Part shown: positions 33,372 to 43,562 of the stretch, piece after piece | Layout of the letters: each line of letters starts with the position of its first letter | Position numbering within the stretch: position 1 is the stretch's first letter | Assembly (NCBI RefSeq): GCF_001440395.1 | Contig: NZ_LLXZ01000120.1 | Coordinates: 121,532 to 185,531, forward strand | Length of the DNA stretch: 64,000 bases | Source of the DNA: Bradyrhizobium jicamae | GTDB lineage: Bacteria; Pseudomonadota; Alphaproteobacteria; Rhizobiales; Xanthobacteraceae | Direction of reading: 5' to 3' | Notes under the pieces: model-generated | The model's input: the letters and a program-made list of their open reading frames with translations, nothing else | Database searches by the model: none | Told to the model about the DNA's origin: nothing | Translations under genes and position numbers: made by a program

Positions 33372-34244
33372 TTATCCCACGTTTTGCGCGGCCTGCGGCG
33401 CGCCCAGGAGCCTGCGCAGCGAACCCAAAACTTCCTTGGGCCTGTCGTGGTGAAGCCAGTGGCCGGCGCCTGCGATCTTCACCAGTTCGGCCTGCTTGAA
33501 ATGCGCGAGCAGGCCCTCGGGATCGGGAAGGAAGCTTTCGTCGCCCCACATCAACAGGGTCGGACAGGTGATGCGCGACCACAGGGCGACATATTCGTCC
33601 GACGACAGCCGATACGGCGCCCTCGCCCGCTGATAATGGTCGAACTTCCAGCGGTAGAGGCCGTCAGTGCCTTTCCGGACGCCATGGCTGGCAAGATGAA
33701 GCGCCAGTGCCGGCGTCAGCCGCTTGTTACGCGTAGACAGCCGCTGCGCGGCTTCCTCGACCATTCGGAACGTACTCTCCTGATGCTCCGCGATACGGTC
33801 GAGCTGGCCGATCCATCGCGCCATCTGTTCGTGGATTGGCGCCGGTTGCGAGCCCGCGAGGAACGCGCCGTCGAGCACGGCGAGACGCGACACCTCCTCC
33901 GGGAAGGTCCCGGCATAGGCCAGCGCGACCATGCCGCCCATCGAATGACCGACGATCGCTGCGTCCTGCAAGTCAGCAGAGCGCATCAGCTGGGTGAGGT
34001 CATAGACATTGTCGGTCAGGCTATAGCTGCTTCCCTTCGCCCATTCGGAATCGCCGTGCCCGCGCAGGTCCGGTGCCATGATGTGGAAATGGGGCTGCAA
34101 GTCTCGCGCGATCGCATCCCAGTTGCGGCAGTGGTCGAGGCCGCCATGGACCAGGATCAATGGCGGCGCTGATACATTGCCCCAGTCGACATAGTGCAAC
34201 CGCAGCCCCTGCGACTCGTAAAAGCGATCTGCCGGTTCGGCCAT
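33372..34244 (-). CDS. alpha/beta hydrolase
   Basis: A 290-residue alpha/beta-hydrolase. The oxyanion region is LILVHGGLDHCRNW, the nucleophile Ser is in VGHSMGGMVAL, the acid is likely in MWGDESFLPDPEG, and the catalytic His is in GAGHWLHHDRP. There is no signal peptide. It lies between the SDR and hydroxyacid dehydrogenase genes of a catabolic-looking operon, so an ester or C-C bond hydrolase on the same substrate is plausible. Confidence 0.9.
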   Translation of the reverse strand: MAEPADRFYESQGLRLHYVDWGNVSAPPLILVHGGLDHCRNWDAIARDLQPHFHIMAPDLRGHGDSEWAKGSSYSLTDNVYDLTQLMRSADLQDAAIVGHSMGGMVALAYAGTFPEEVSRLAVLDGAFLAGSQPAPIHEQMARWIGQLDRIAEHQESTFRMVEEAAQRLSTRNKRLTPALALHLASHGVRKGTDGLYRWKFDHYQRARAPYRLSSDEYVALWSRITCPTLLMWGDESFLPDPEGLLAHFKQAELVKIAGAGHWLHHDRPKEVLGSLRRLLGAPQAAQNVG

Positions 34245-34268
34245 CGTGTCTCTCGCGCAGCTCGCTTC

Positions 34269-35318
34269 CTATTTCGGCGCAAATCCGAACGTGCGTTCGA
34301 AGCGCTTGGCGTAATCGGGCCACACCTCGGGATTGACGATACGCGGCGGCCGCTTGCCGTCGAGCGCGTCGAGAATCTGCTCGGCGGCGATTTTGCCCAT
34401 GTTGATGCGCGCTTCCTTGGTCACGCCCGCCGTGTGCGGGCTCGCCAGCACGTTGTCGAACTGCAGCAGCGGATGCTCCGGCGGCGGCGGCTCCTTGTCC
34501 CAGACATCGAGGCCGGCGCCTGCGATACGCTTGTCGCGCAACACTTCGTACAGCGCCTCCTCGTCATGAATGAAGCCGCGCGCCGTGGTGACGAAGAATG
34601 CGTGCGGCTGCATCAGCGCGAATTCACGCGCACCGATCATGCGGCGGTTGTCCTTGGTGAGCGGACAGGAAATCGAAACGAAATCCGAACGGCGCATCAG
34701 GTCGTGCAGCTCGACCTTCTCGCCGCCGCGGGCGGCGATTTCTTCCGCGGAGAGATAAGGATCGTAGGCGATCACCTTCATATGCAAGAGTCCCTTGCAG
34801 AGCTCGGCGATGCGGCGGCCGACATTGCCGATCCCGACGATGCCGACGGTCTTGCCCTGCACCTCGTTGCCGATCAGCGAATTGCGATTGACGTTGGCCT
34901 GGCGCCGCAGCGCGCGGTCGGATTCGAGGATGCGCTTGGACAGCGTCAGCATCATGCCAAGCGCGTGCTCGGCGACCGAATTGGCGTTGCCACCGGTTTG
35001 ATTGACGACAAGCACGCCCGCCGCCGTGCAGGCATCGACATCCACGGGATCGAAGCCCGCGCCGTTCGAGGAAACGATCAGGAGGTTCGGCGCCCGCCGC
35101 AACAGATCCTGGTCGACGTGGAAATGCCGCGCGATCTCGTCGCGCGCGGCGCCAACCTGATAGGCATGCGCCGCCGACAGGATCGGCGCTGCGACCGCGT
35201 CCGGGCTGTCGTTTTCCAGCCGGTCGAGCCGCACGTCGGCGCGCGCCTTCAGGATATCGACATAGATCTCGTGGGCGAGATATTTGACATAGAACACGCG
35301 CTTGTTGTTGACGGTCAT
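34269..35318 (-). CDS. D-isomer-specific 2-hydroxyacid dehydrogenase
   Basis: A 349-residue NAD-dependent 2-hydroxyacid dehydrogenase from the ATG at 35318; a TTG four codons upstream is less likely. The NAD motif is VGIVGIGNVGRRIA, and catalytic Arg (VTTARGFIHDEEAL), Glu (WDKEPPPPEHPLL) and His (VLASPHTAGVTKEA) are present. It is the first gene of a three-gene operon, divergent from the TPP decarboxylase genes, so it may form or consume the keto-acid those subunits act on. Confidence 0.9.
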   Translation of the reverse strand: MTVNNKRVFYVKYLAHEIYVDILKARADVRLDRLENDSPDAVAAPILSAAHAYQVGAARDEIARHFHVDQDLLRRAPNLLIVSSNGAGFDPVDVDACTAAGVLVVNQTGGNANSVAEHALGMMLTLSKRILESDRALRRQANVNRNSLIGNEVQGKTVGIVGIGNVGRRIAELCKGLLHMKVIAYDPYLSAEEIAARGGEKVELHDLMRRSDFVSISCPLTKDNRRMIGAREFALMQPHAFFVTTARGFIHDEEALYEVLRDKRIAGAGLDVWDKEPPPPEHPLLQFDNVLASPHTAGVTKEARINMGKIAAEQILDALDGKRPPRIVNPEVWPDYAKRFERTFGFAPK

Positions 35319-35647
35319 TTTCCTTGGCAACTTTCAGTTCGGAAGAACGTGGAGCTCGTGATTTGACGAGTGGCCACTCGCGAGCGGATCAGGGTGCAGG
35401 TCAAGTATGGGCGGAGTGGACAAGGCAGCCAGCGCCGCCATATTGGCAGCAGTCCAGACACATCCAGCATGGCACCCCTCCCGACATCTTTTCCTGTTTA
35501 TCTCACATGGTCGCATGCTGACTGAAGCGGCGCGAGGCGCAGAGCAGGATACGATCGGAACATGTTGACAATCTCGCCGAGGGCGTCAAGTTCGCCGCTC
35601 CTGGGATGAACGCCAACCAAAAATCGGCGCGGGCAAAGGAGACCAAA
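35319..35647. other. divergent intergenic region
   Basis: 329 bases between the hydroxyacid dehydrogenase operon and the TPP decarboxylase genes. No gene, hairpin or clear repeat was seen. It must hold two divergent promoters. A frame starting ATG at 35606 would lengthen the next gene but lacks a ribosome site. Confidence 0.5.
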
Positions 35648-36202
35648 ATGGCGGTTGCGGAGGAAAAAACCTCGCCCGAAACCTCTGCGAAGAGCTGGCA
35701 CGGTATCTTGCTGGAGACGCTCAAGCGCAACGATGTCCGCCTCGTCCCCTATGTGCCCGACCGCATCCTGACGCCGCTGATCAAGAACCTGCACGCCGAC
35801 CCGTTTTTTACGACCTTCGCCACGGCGCGCGAGGAGGAAGCGGTCGGCATCGTCTCCGGCGCCTGGATGGGCGGCATGCGGAGCGCGGTGCTGATGCAGA
35901 CATCAGGGTTCGCCACGCTCGCGAACGTACTTGCCTCGCTGGCCATCCCCTATCAGATCCCGCTGATCATGTTCGTGTCCGAACGCGGCACGCTCGGCGA
36001 ATTCAATTACGGCCAGTCGCTGGTGTGCCGCACCATGCGGCCGGTGCTGGATTCGCTGGCGATGGAGCACCACACCATCACCCGACTGGATGAACTCGAA
36101 TTCATCGCCGACCGCTCGATCAAGCAGGCCGTCACCACGCAGGCGCCGGTGGCGCTGATCCTCTCGCCGCTGTTGACCGGCGGCAAGGTCTTCGACAAGT
36201 GA
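35648..36202 (+). CDS. TPP-dependent decarboxylase, alpha (PYR) subunit, sulfopyruvate/phosphonopyruvate decarboxylase-like
   Basis: A 184-residue protein from the ATG at 35648 with AAGGAG 7 bases upstream. The half-size TPP pyrimidine-binding domain has the catalytic Glu in ATAREEEAVGIVSGAWMGG and the GSxG-like QTSGFATLANVL. The size and split arrangement match ComD (sulfopyruvate decarboxylase alpha). It forms an active site with the PP-domain subunit encoded next. The substrate is probably a 3-substituted pyruvate, though the exact one cannot be read from sequence. Confidence 0.87.
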   Translation: MAVAEEKTSPETSAKSWHGILLETLKRNDVRLVPYVPDRILTPLIKNLHADPFFTTFATAREEEAVGIVSGAWMGGMRSAVLMQTSGFATLANVLASLAIPYQIPLIMFVSERGTLGEFNYGQSLVCRTMRPVLDSLAMEHHTITRLDELEFIADRSIKQAVTTQAPVALILSPLLTGGKVFDK

Positions 36203-36855
36203 GCGATGCCAGGAAAACTGCTGAGAAAACTGCTGAGAAAACTGCAATGAACAACGATAGTCCGGCCCGCAATACCAAGGTGATGAACCGCTTCGACCTC
36301 ACCTCGCGGCTGATTGCGAAGCTGAAGAACGAGGAAGCCGTGATCGGCGGCATCGGCAACACCAATTTCGACCTGTGGGCCGCCGGCCACCGGCCGCAGA
36401 ATTTCTACATGCTCGGCAGCATGGGCCTCGCCTTCCCGATCGCGCTCGGCGTCGCGCTGGCGCAACCGGATCGTCGCGTGTTCGCGCTCGAAGGCGACGG
36501 CTCACTGTTGATGCAACTGGGATCGCTGTCGACGATCGCGACGCTTGCGCCGAAAAACCTCACCATGGTGGTGATGGACAACGGCATCTACCAGATCACC
36601 GGCGCGCAGCCGACGCCGGGGGCCACCGTCGCCGATCTCGTCGCCATTGCGGTGGCAAGCGGGCTCACCAACAGCAGCTGGGCGGCGGACGAAGACGATT
36701 TCGAGCGCCTGATCGAAAAATCCATGTCGGCCGAAGGCCCGACGCTGATCGGCGTGCGCATCGACGACAAGCCGGGCACAGGCACCACCCGTCGCGATCC
36801 CGTGCAGATCCGGGAGCGTTTCATGCACGGTATGGGCGTCAGGGAGCCACTCTGA
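36199..36855 (+). CDS. TPP-dependent decarboxylase, beta (PP) subunit, ComE-like
   Basis: A 218-residue subunit. It contains the thiamine diphosphate motif EGDGSLLMQLGSLSTIATL through VVMDNGIYQITGAQ (GDG...NN-type), and YMLGSMGLAFPIALGVAL is as in ComE and the C-terminal half of phosphonopyruvate decarboxylase. The GTG at 36199 overlaps the alpha-subunit stop; an ATG at 36247 would omit a KTAE-repeat N-terminus. Together with the alpha subunit it would decarboxylate a sulfo-, phosphono- or similar pyruvate to the aldehyde. Confidence 0.87.
   Translation: MSDARKTAEKTAEKTAMNNDSPARNTKVMNRFDLTSRLIAKLKNEEAVIGGIGNTNFDLWAAGHRPQNFYMLGSMGLAFPIALGVALAQPDRRVFALEGDGSLLMQLGSLSTIATLAPKNLTMVVMDNGIYQITGAQPTPGATVADLVAIAVASGLTNSSWAADEDDFERLIEKSMSAEGPTLIGVRIDDKPGTGTTRRDPVQIRERFMHGMGVREPL
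36213..36245. repeat. 12-bp tandem repeat, 2.75 copies
   Basis: GAAAACTGCTGA occurs at 36213-36224 and 36225-36236, with a partial third copy at 36237-36245. If translated from the GTG at 36199 it yields a KTAEKTAE tract at the N-terminus of the TPP beta subunit. It also covers the region upstream of the alternative ATG at 36247. Confidence 0.85.
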
Positions 36856-36906
36856 CGGATTAACCACATTGCCTCACGCGCGGCGCATGGACTTACCGCA
36901 CGGAAT

Positions 36907-37278
36907 GTGCGTTATGCCGTCCCGATGACGATTATCCTTCGACTTTTCGCCTGGGGCCTGGCCGCAGCCATCGCTTTCGCGACCCTCGGGCCGGCGAGCC
37001 AACGGCCCCACTTGAAGCTCGGGCAGAACGGCGAGCACGCGCTGGCCTTTGTGCTGCTGGGGCTCGCTTTCGGGCTGGCTCACACGCGCAACCGTTCGTT
37101 TACGGCGACGCTCGTCATTGCCTTCACTGGCCTGATCGAAATCCTGCAGCTCTGGGCGCCAGGCCGGCACGCGCGCATGACGGACTTCGTGGTCGACGCG
37201 TTGGCCGCATCTCTCGGCCTTCTGGTTGCCGCGGTGCTCGACTGGAAGCTCAGGCGAACGCAGCGGTCGCTGCCGTAA
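36907..37278 (+). CDS. VanZ-like small membrane protein
   Basis: A 123-residue protein with four hydrophobic segments. LKLGQNGEHALAFVLLGLAF, LIEILQLWAPGRHARMTDFV and VDALAASLGLLVA follow the VanZ family pattern (conserved ExLQ...RxxxxxDxxxN-like). It is an inner-membrane protein whose biochemical role is unknown. The start may be the GTG at 36907 or the ATG at 36925, neither with a strong ribosome site. A terminator at 37286-37318 ends it. Confidence 0.8.
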   Translation: MRYAVPMTIILRLFAWGLAAAIAFATLGPASQRPHLKLGQNGEHALAFVLLGLAFGLAHTRNRSFTATLVIAFTGLIEILQLWAPGRHARMTDFVVDALAASLGLLVAAVLDWKLRRTQRSLP

Positions 37279-37285
37279 CCCACAA

Positions 37286-37318
37286 AGATTCCTCGCAGGC
37301 GCGGCCTGCGAGGAATCT
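37286..37318. terminator. bidirectional hairpin between convergent genes
   Basis: Perfect 15-bp arms AGATTCCTCGCAGGC (37286-37300) and GCCTGCGAGGAATCT (37304-37318) with a GCG loop, placed between the stops of the VanZ-like gene and the convergent secreted-protein gene. It lacks a long U-run on either strand but its stability and place suggest termination in both directions. Confidence 0.7.
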
Positions 37319-37338
37319 CAGCCAATTGCTTTGGTTCG

Positions 37339-37722
37339 TCAGTCGAGGATCCGCACCACCCTGCGCGTCCGCGGCTCCACGATGACGCGGCGATCATTGA
37401 CCACGGCATAGCGGTATTCGGTGTGCTGCGGCACCGTGCGCAGTTCGACAGTCGCCGGCAGCGGCTCGCCTACCACTACCTGCTCACGGACCACGACAGA
37501 ACGATCGCGCGGAACCGAATTGATCACCGCGTTCGGAATTTCCACGGCCGCGCCGACCGCAGCACCGACGGTGCCGCCGACGATGGCGCCGACTGGACCC
37601 GCGGCTTCACCGCCGCGCGCGGCGCCTTCCGCCGCGCCTTGCGCGGTGGTCGACTGGGCAAACGCGGCGCCCGACATCATGAGCGAGGCGGCAAGCACGG
37701 AAACAGCCAAACGATTATTCAT
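37339..37722 (-). CDS. small exported DUF1236-type protein
   Basis: A 127-residue protein from the ATG at 37722 (GGAGGATGCA upstream). The signal peptide MNNRLAVSVLAASLMMSGAAFAQ is followed by a Gly/Ala-rich segment (AAGPVGAIVGGTVGAAVGAA) and a C-terminal DUF1236-like part: VPQHTEYRYAVVNDRRVIVE and PRTRRVVRIL. Such proteins are common in Bradyrhizobium and lie in the periplasm or outer envelope; the function is unknown. Confidence 0.85.
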   Translation of the reverse strand: MNNRLAVSVLAASLMMSGAAFAQSTTAQGAAEGAARGGEAAGPVGAIVGGTVGAAVGAAVEIPNAVINSVPRDRSVVVREQVVVGEPLPATVELRTVPQHTEYRYAVVNDRRVIVEPRTRRVVRILD

Positions 37723-37851
37723 TGCATCCTCCAGTAAACTGATGATGCATTTCAACCACGGGCGGCGTCAGAAGTTCCGGTTCCAATGCGGCAGCAAAAA
37801 GGGCCGCGCCGAAATCTCGACGCGGTTCCAAGTCACAGGGAGAAACAAAAA

Positions 37852-38739
37852 TCAGGCTTTGGCGACCTCGTGGCTTGCCATCATTTCGAGCGCGCGCACC
37901 ATTCCCGAATGGTCCCAGGCCTTGCCGCCGTGCGCGGTGCAGGAAGAGAACAATTGCTGCGCGACTGCCGTGCTCGGCAAGGAAATGCCAAGCGCCCGCG
38001 CGCCTTCCAGCGCCAGGTTGAGATCCTTCTGGTGCAGCTCGATACGGAAGCCCGGCTCGAAGTTGCGCTTCACCATGCGCTCGCCATGCACTTCGAGAAT
38101 GCGCGACGAGGCGAAGCCGCCCATCAGTGCCTGCCGCACCAGCGCCGGATCAGCGCCTGCTTTCGACGCAAACAGCAGCGCCTCGCCGACCGCCTCGATC
38201 GTCAGCGCGACGATGATCTGGTTGGCGACCTTTGTCGTCTGCCCGTCGCCATTGGCGCCGACGAGCGTGACGTTCTTGCCCATCTTGTCGAAGATCGGCT
38301 TCAGGGTGTTGAACGCACGCTCCGGTCCACCGACCATGATGGTAAGGCTCGCCGCCTTGGCGCCGACCTCGCCGCCGGAAACCGGCGCATCGAGGTAGTC
38401 GGCGCCGAGCGCCTCCACCTTCTTGGCAAACTCCTTGGTCGCGAGCGGCGAGATCGAACTCATGTCGACGACGATCTTGCCCTTCGAGAGGCCCTTCGCA
38501 ACGCCATCAGGCCCGAACAGCACCGCTTCCACATGCGGCGTATCCGGCACCATGATGATGACGATGTCGCCCTGCTCGGCGACGTCCTTGGCCGACTTGC
38601 AGACCACGCCGCCGGCCGCAACCAGCTCCGGTGCGACAGGTACGACATCATGCAGGAACAGGCGGTGGCCGGCAGCCTGGAGATGGCCCGCCATCGGGCG
38701 CCCCATGGTGCCAAGGCCGATAAAGCCGATATTGGTCAT
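37852..38739 (-). CDS. glxR: 2-hydroxy-3-oxopropionate (tartronate semialdehyde) reductase
   Basis: A 295-residue beta-hydroxyacid dehydrogenase. The dinucleotide motif is IGFIGLGTMGRPMA at the N-terminus, the substrate motif is DAPVSGGEVGAKAASLTIMV, and the catalytic Lys is in TTKVANQI near residue 171. It reduces tartronate semialdehyde to D-glycerate. The ATG at 38739 has GGGGAG upstream. It is the third gene of the gcl-hyi-glxR operon, 26 bases after hyi. Confidence 0.94.
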   Translation of the reverse strand: MTNIGFIGLGTMGRPMAGHLQAAGHRLFLHDVVPVAPELVAAGGVVCKSAKDVAEQGDIVIIMVPDTPHVEAVLFGPDGVAKGLSKGKIVVDMSSISPLATKEFAKKVEALGADYLDAPVSGGEVGAKAASLTIMVGGPERAFNTLKPIFDKMGKNVTLVGANGDGQTTKVANQIIVALTIEAVGEALLFASKAGADPALVRQALMGGFASSRILEVHGERMVKRNFEPGFRIELHQKDLNLALEGARALGISLPSTAVAQQLFSSCTAHGGKAWDHSGMVRALEMMASHEVAKA

Positions 38740-38765
38740 TTCAACTCCCCTTTGTCGTTTCTTGT

Positions 38766-39551
38766 TCAGGTGTCGGCCGTCAACGCGGCGTGCCAACCGA
38801 GACCTTCGACCGTCGTCGTCCTCGGTTTGTATTCGCAGCCGATCCAGCCACGATAACCAATAGCGTCGAGATGGCGGAACAGGAAGGGATAGTTGATCTC
38901 GCCCGTCCCCGGCTCATTGCGGCCGGGATTGTCGGCGAGCTGGACGTGGGCGATGCGCGGCAGATGTCTTTGCAGGGTGCGCGCAAGGTCGCCCTCCATC
39001 ACCTGCATGTGGTAGATGTCGTACTGCACGAACAGATTGCTCGAGCGCACGTCGGCGATGAGCTGAAGTGCCTGCGCCGTCCTGTTCAGGAAGAAGCCGG
39101 GAATATCGATCGTGTTGATCGGCTCGATCAGGAGCTTGATCTCCTCCCTGGCCAGCGCATCCGCCGCAAAGCGCAAATTGCCGACCAATGTCTCGTTGAG
39201 ATCGACAGCGTCCGCGCCGTCGGGCGCGATGCCGACGAGGCAGTTGAGCTGCCGGCAATCGAGCGCCTTGGCATAGTCGATGGCGCGGGCGACGCCGTCG
39301 CGAAACTCGTCGACCCGGTCAGGCAGGATGGCGATGCCGCGTTCGCCGGCGCCCCAATTGCCGGCGGGGAGATTGTGCAGCACCTGCGTCAGCCCGTGCT
39401 GGTGCAACTGCTCGCGCAGATCGGCCTTGTCGAAATCATACGGGAATAGATATTCGACCCCGTTGAAGCCCGCGGCCTTGGCGGCGGCGAAGCGCTCGAG
39501 AAACGGCTGTTCGCCGAACAGCATGGTGAGGTTGGCGGCAAATTTCGGCAC
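38766..39551 (-). CDS. hyi: hydroxypyruvate isomerase
   Basis: A 261-residue TIM-barrel protein of the xylose isomerase-like family. NLTMLFGEQPFLERFAAAKA, GFNGVEYLFPYDF, and the metal-binding ELLIEPIN-type (KLLIEPINTIDIPGF) and QYDIYHMQ motifs identify Hyi. It interconverts hydroxypyruvate and tartronate semialdehyde. It sits between gcl and glxR, 14 bases from gcl. Confidence 0.94.
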   Translation of the reverse strand: MPKFAANLTMLFGEQPFLERFAAAKAAGFNGVEYLFPYDFDKADLREQLHQHGLTQVLHNLPAGNWGAGERGIAILPDRVDEFRDGVARAIDYAKALDCRQLNCLVGIAPDGADAVDLNETLVGNLRFAADALAREEIKLLIEPINTIDIPGFFLNRTAQALQLIADVRSSNLFVQYDIYHMQVMEGDLARTLQRHLPRIAHVQLADNPGRNEPGTGEINYPFLFRHLDAIGYRGWIGCEYKPRTTTVEGLGWHAALTADT

Positions 39552-39565
39552 GATCTACTCTCCCC

Positions 39566-41365
<1,800 letters not shown>

Positions 41366-41722
41366 GTCGCGCCTCGCTCAACTCTGTTGGCTCTGGCGGC
41401 GATCTTCGTGTTGGCGAGAGATGATCTCAACGCGCGCGATTTTATTTCCCGCGGAGTGGAAGGAAGTAAAGGAAAGTGCGCAATCTCAATCGCTTAGACC
41501 GAAACCACCGTGGAAGGCCGCCAGGCCGCGGCCTCATCCGAACGGCTGTGCGAGCTTCCCTCTGCCGGTACCCGCGCATGCGCATCTCAATGCGCGACCT
41601 CGCCAGGGCAAACAGGTGATCCGTCCCGTCGTCTGCGCACTTATTGCCTCGTCACCTTGACGGTGTGTTCTCCCGCCCGTACGCCTGCTGCGCTAGCCTA
41701 TGCCCGCCGCCAGAAAGCCCCC
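41366..41722. other. divergent gap between gcl and protease gene
   Basis: 357 bases with no convincing gene. A purine-rich tract (GGAAGGAAGTAAAGGAAAG, near 41459-41477) is the only notable composition. It must carry the promoters for gcl (minus) and the SRPBCC-M50 gene (plus). A frame that would extend the latter gene upstream has no ribosome site. Confidence 0.5.
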
Positions 41723-42946
41723 ATGCTCGGACTGCTGACACTGCCAATCGAATTGTTGCGTCTCGCCTTCTATGCGTTTCAGGGTCTGGTCGATGCACTG
41801 CGAGCGCGCAATCGGCTGCGCTGCGAATTCACGGTCTTGATCAACGCATCGCGCGATGCCGTGTGGCGGCTTGGTACCGCGGACCGCTGCGTGCTGGATG
41901 GGCCGCCGACCATAGAGATGTCATCCGAACGTGTACCTGACAGCCCTGACCTTTGGCTGACACGTATCACCGTCGGCGGCCAACCGCAGTCGCAGATCGT
42001 CTCGTACGAGCTCGAGCGCGATGAGAGCAAAGGGATCTTGCGCATGCGGCTGGTGGCGCATCCATTATCCAAGCCGCCCGAGGGCGGGCGGGATGTCGAA
42101 TCGGGAATTATCGTCGAAGCGACGCCGGAGGGGACGGCGCTCACGATGTTCAACGAATTGACCGTGCGCTCCTTTCGCGACCGCATCATCTATCCGGTGG
42201 CGCCGCGCCGGATGGGAAACCTGATCAAGCAGCAATGCGAAAAGGATGCCGGTACCCACAGCCGCCTTGCCGCCCTGGGCAACCATGGCTTGCTGCTGTC
42301 GGCCGTGGCACTCCTGAGCTTTTGCTACCTGTTCGGCTGGAAATTGGGGCTGCTTCTTTCGATCGTCATCGTCATCCACGAGGCCGGACACGTCGCGGCG
42401 ATGCTCATGGCGGGCGTCGGCGTACGCGGCATCTACCTCATCCCCTTCTTCGGCGGGGCGGCCGTCCCCAGGACGGCCTACCGGACCGAGGGCCGGCTCG
42501 GCTTCATTGCGCTGATGGGACCGGGTCTCAGCCTCATTCCGACGCTCGGCCTTTTCGCGCTCTATCGGTCAACCGGCGACATTCAGCTCAGGCAAGCGAT
42601 GGAAATGTTCGCCGTCGTCAATGCAGCCAACCTGCTGCCGATCTATCCGCTCGATGGCGGAATGATTCTCAACGCGCTCATTGGCTCGGTGAGCCGGAAG
42701 TCCGCACTGATCGTCGGTTGGATCGGGGTACTGGTTGGCCTCGGCCTTGCGATATATTTCCAATCCTTTCTAATCGGGATTCCGTTTCTGCTGTTTGCAC
42801 TGCAGCGCTATCTCAGCGGTGGCCAAACGCTCGAACTCGAACGGCTGTCGATCGGCAGCGGATTGGCCCTTGCCCTCGCTTCGATCGCCACCTTCATCCT
42901 GTATGTCGTTGTCATCACGTCGATGATTCCGGCCGCTCGCATCTAA
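41723..42946 (+). CDS. SRPBCC-like domain fused to an M50 (site-2-protease type) metalloprotease
   Basis: A 407-residue protein. Residues about 30-165 (LRCEFTVLINASRDAVWRLG, then FNELTVRSF) resemble an SRPBCC/START-type lipid- or ligand-binding domain. The rest is a multi-pass intramembrane zinc protease: HEAGH at 219-223 and NLLPIYPLDGG at 303-313, with Asp311 the third ligand. It would cut membrane-embedded substrates, perhaps when the soluble domain binds something. The start at 41723 is favoured because the upstream reading is compositionally odd. The neighbours give no target. Confidence 0.82.
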   Translation: MLGLLTLPIELLRLAFYAFQGLVDALRARNRLRCEFTVLINASRDAVWRLGTADRCVLDGPPTIEMSSERVPDSPDLWLTRITVGGQPQSQIVSYELERDESKGILRMRLVAHPLSKPPEGGRDVESGIIVEATPEGTALTMFNELTVRSFRDRIIYPVAPRRMGNLIKQQCEKDAGTHSRLAALGNHGLLLSAVALLSFCYLFGWKLGLLLSIVIVIHEAGHVAAMLMAGVGVRGIYLIPFFGGAAVPRTAYRTEGRLGFIALMGPGLSLIPTLGLFALYRSTGDIQLRQAMEMFAVVNAANLLPIYPLDGGMILNALIGSVSRKSALIVGWIGVLVGLGLAIYFQSFLIGIPFLLFALQRYLSGGQTLELERLSIGSGLALALASIATFILYVVVITSMIPAARI

Positions 42947-43040
42947 TACGTCCCGGCGCATCCAAACGGATTGAATCGCCCGTCATCGGGCGACATTTCA
43001 AGCAACCCGCTGGCTCGCAATCGCGCGTGCGCGCAGTAAC

Positions 43041-43292
43041 CTAGTCGAGATTCTTCCGCTTCAACTTCATCTGCATATCGAACTTGAGATCGTACTTCTT
43101 GCCGTCCGCGCAGACGGCGTCATCGACCTCGAACTGCTGATCGTCTTCATCCATTTCGAGCTTTCCGCCCGAGCATCCTTCTGCCTGAACCGCCGCGACA
43201 AGCTTTGCGCGCTCGTCTTCGGTAACGGCGCGATCCGCGAGCGCGGGAAGCACCGACAGGACGAGGATTGCAGCTGATATCGTCAATCGCAT
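43041..43292 (-). CDS. small periplasmic PepSY-like protein
   Basis: An 83-residue protein from the ATG at 43292, preceded by AGGAGGAATTC. The signal is MRLTISAAILVLSVLPALA-DR. The mature part has ERAKLVAAVQAEGCSGGKLE, an acidic MDEDDQQFEVDDA stretch and KKYDLKFDMQMKLK, with two Cys that may pair. The layout is that of PepSY/DUF2502-like small periplasmic proteins. Upstream extension is rejected. It is divergent from the APC permease gene. Confidence 0.78.
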   Translation of the reverse strand: MRLTISAAILVLSVLPALADRAVTEDERAKLVAAVQAEGCSGGKLEMDEDDQQFEVDDAVCADGKKYDLKFDMQMKLKRKNLD

Positions 43293-43562
43293 GATCGAAT
43301 TCCTCCTGTGGAAGCCGCCTTGAGCCAACCCGTTCGCCTCGCAGGGCGGAGCAGAAGAAGGGCCCCGGGTATCGACCGAGGCCTTCACATGCCGTCTGTC
43401 GGCGACCGATCCGTGCGCGAGTTGAATGCCTGCGCCTGGAAATTGTTCCGCATTGCAACCAATTCGCCGGCTCACCGCCCCAGTCGCCGGGAGGATCATT
43501 GCATAGCGCCTTCAACTACCGATAGACTGCCGTGGCGTCACCGAATCGAAAGAGGACGTGCG

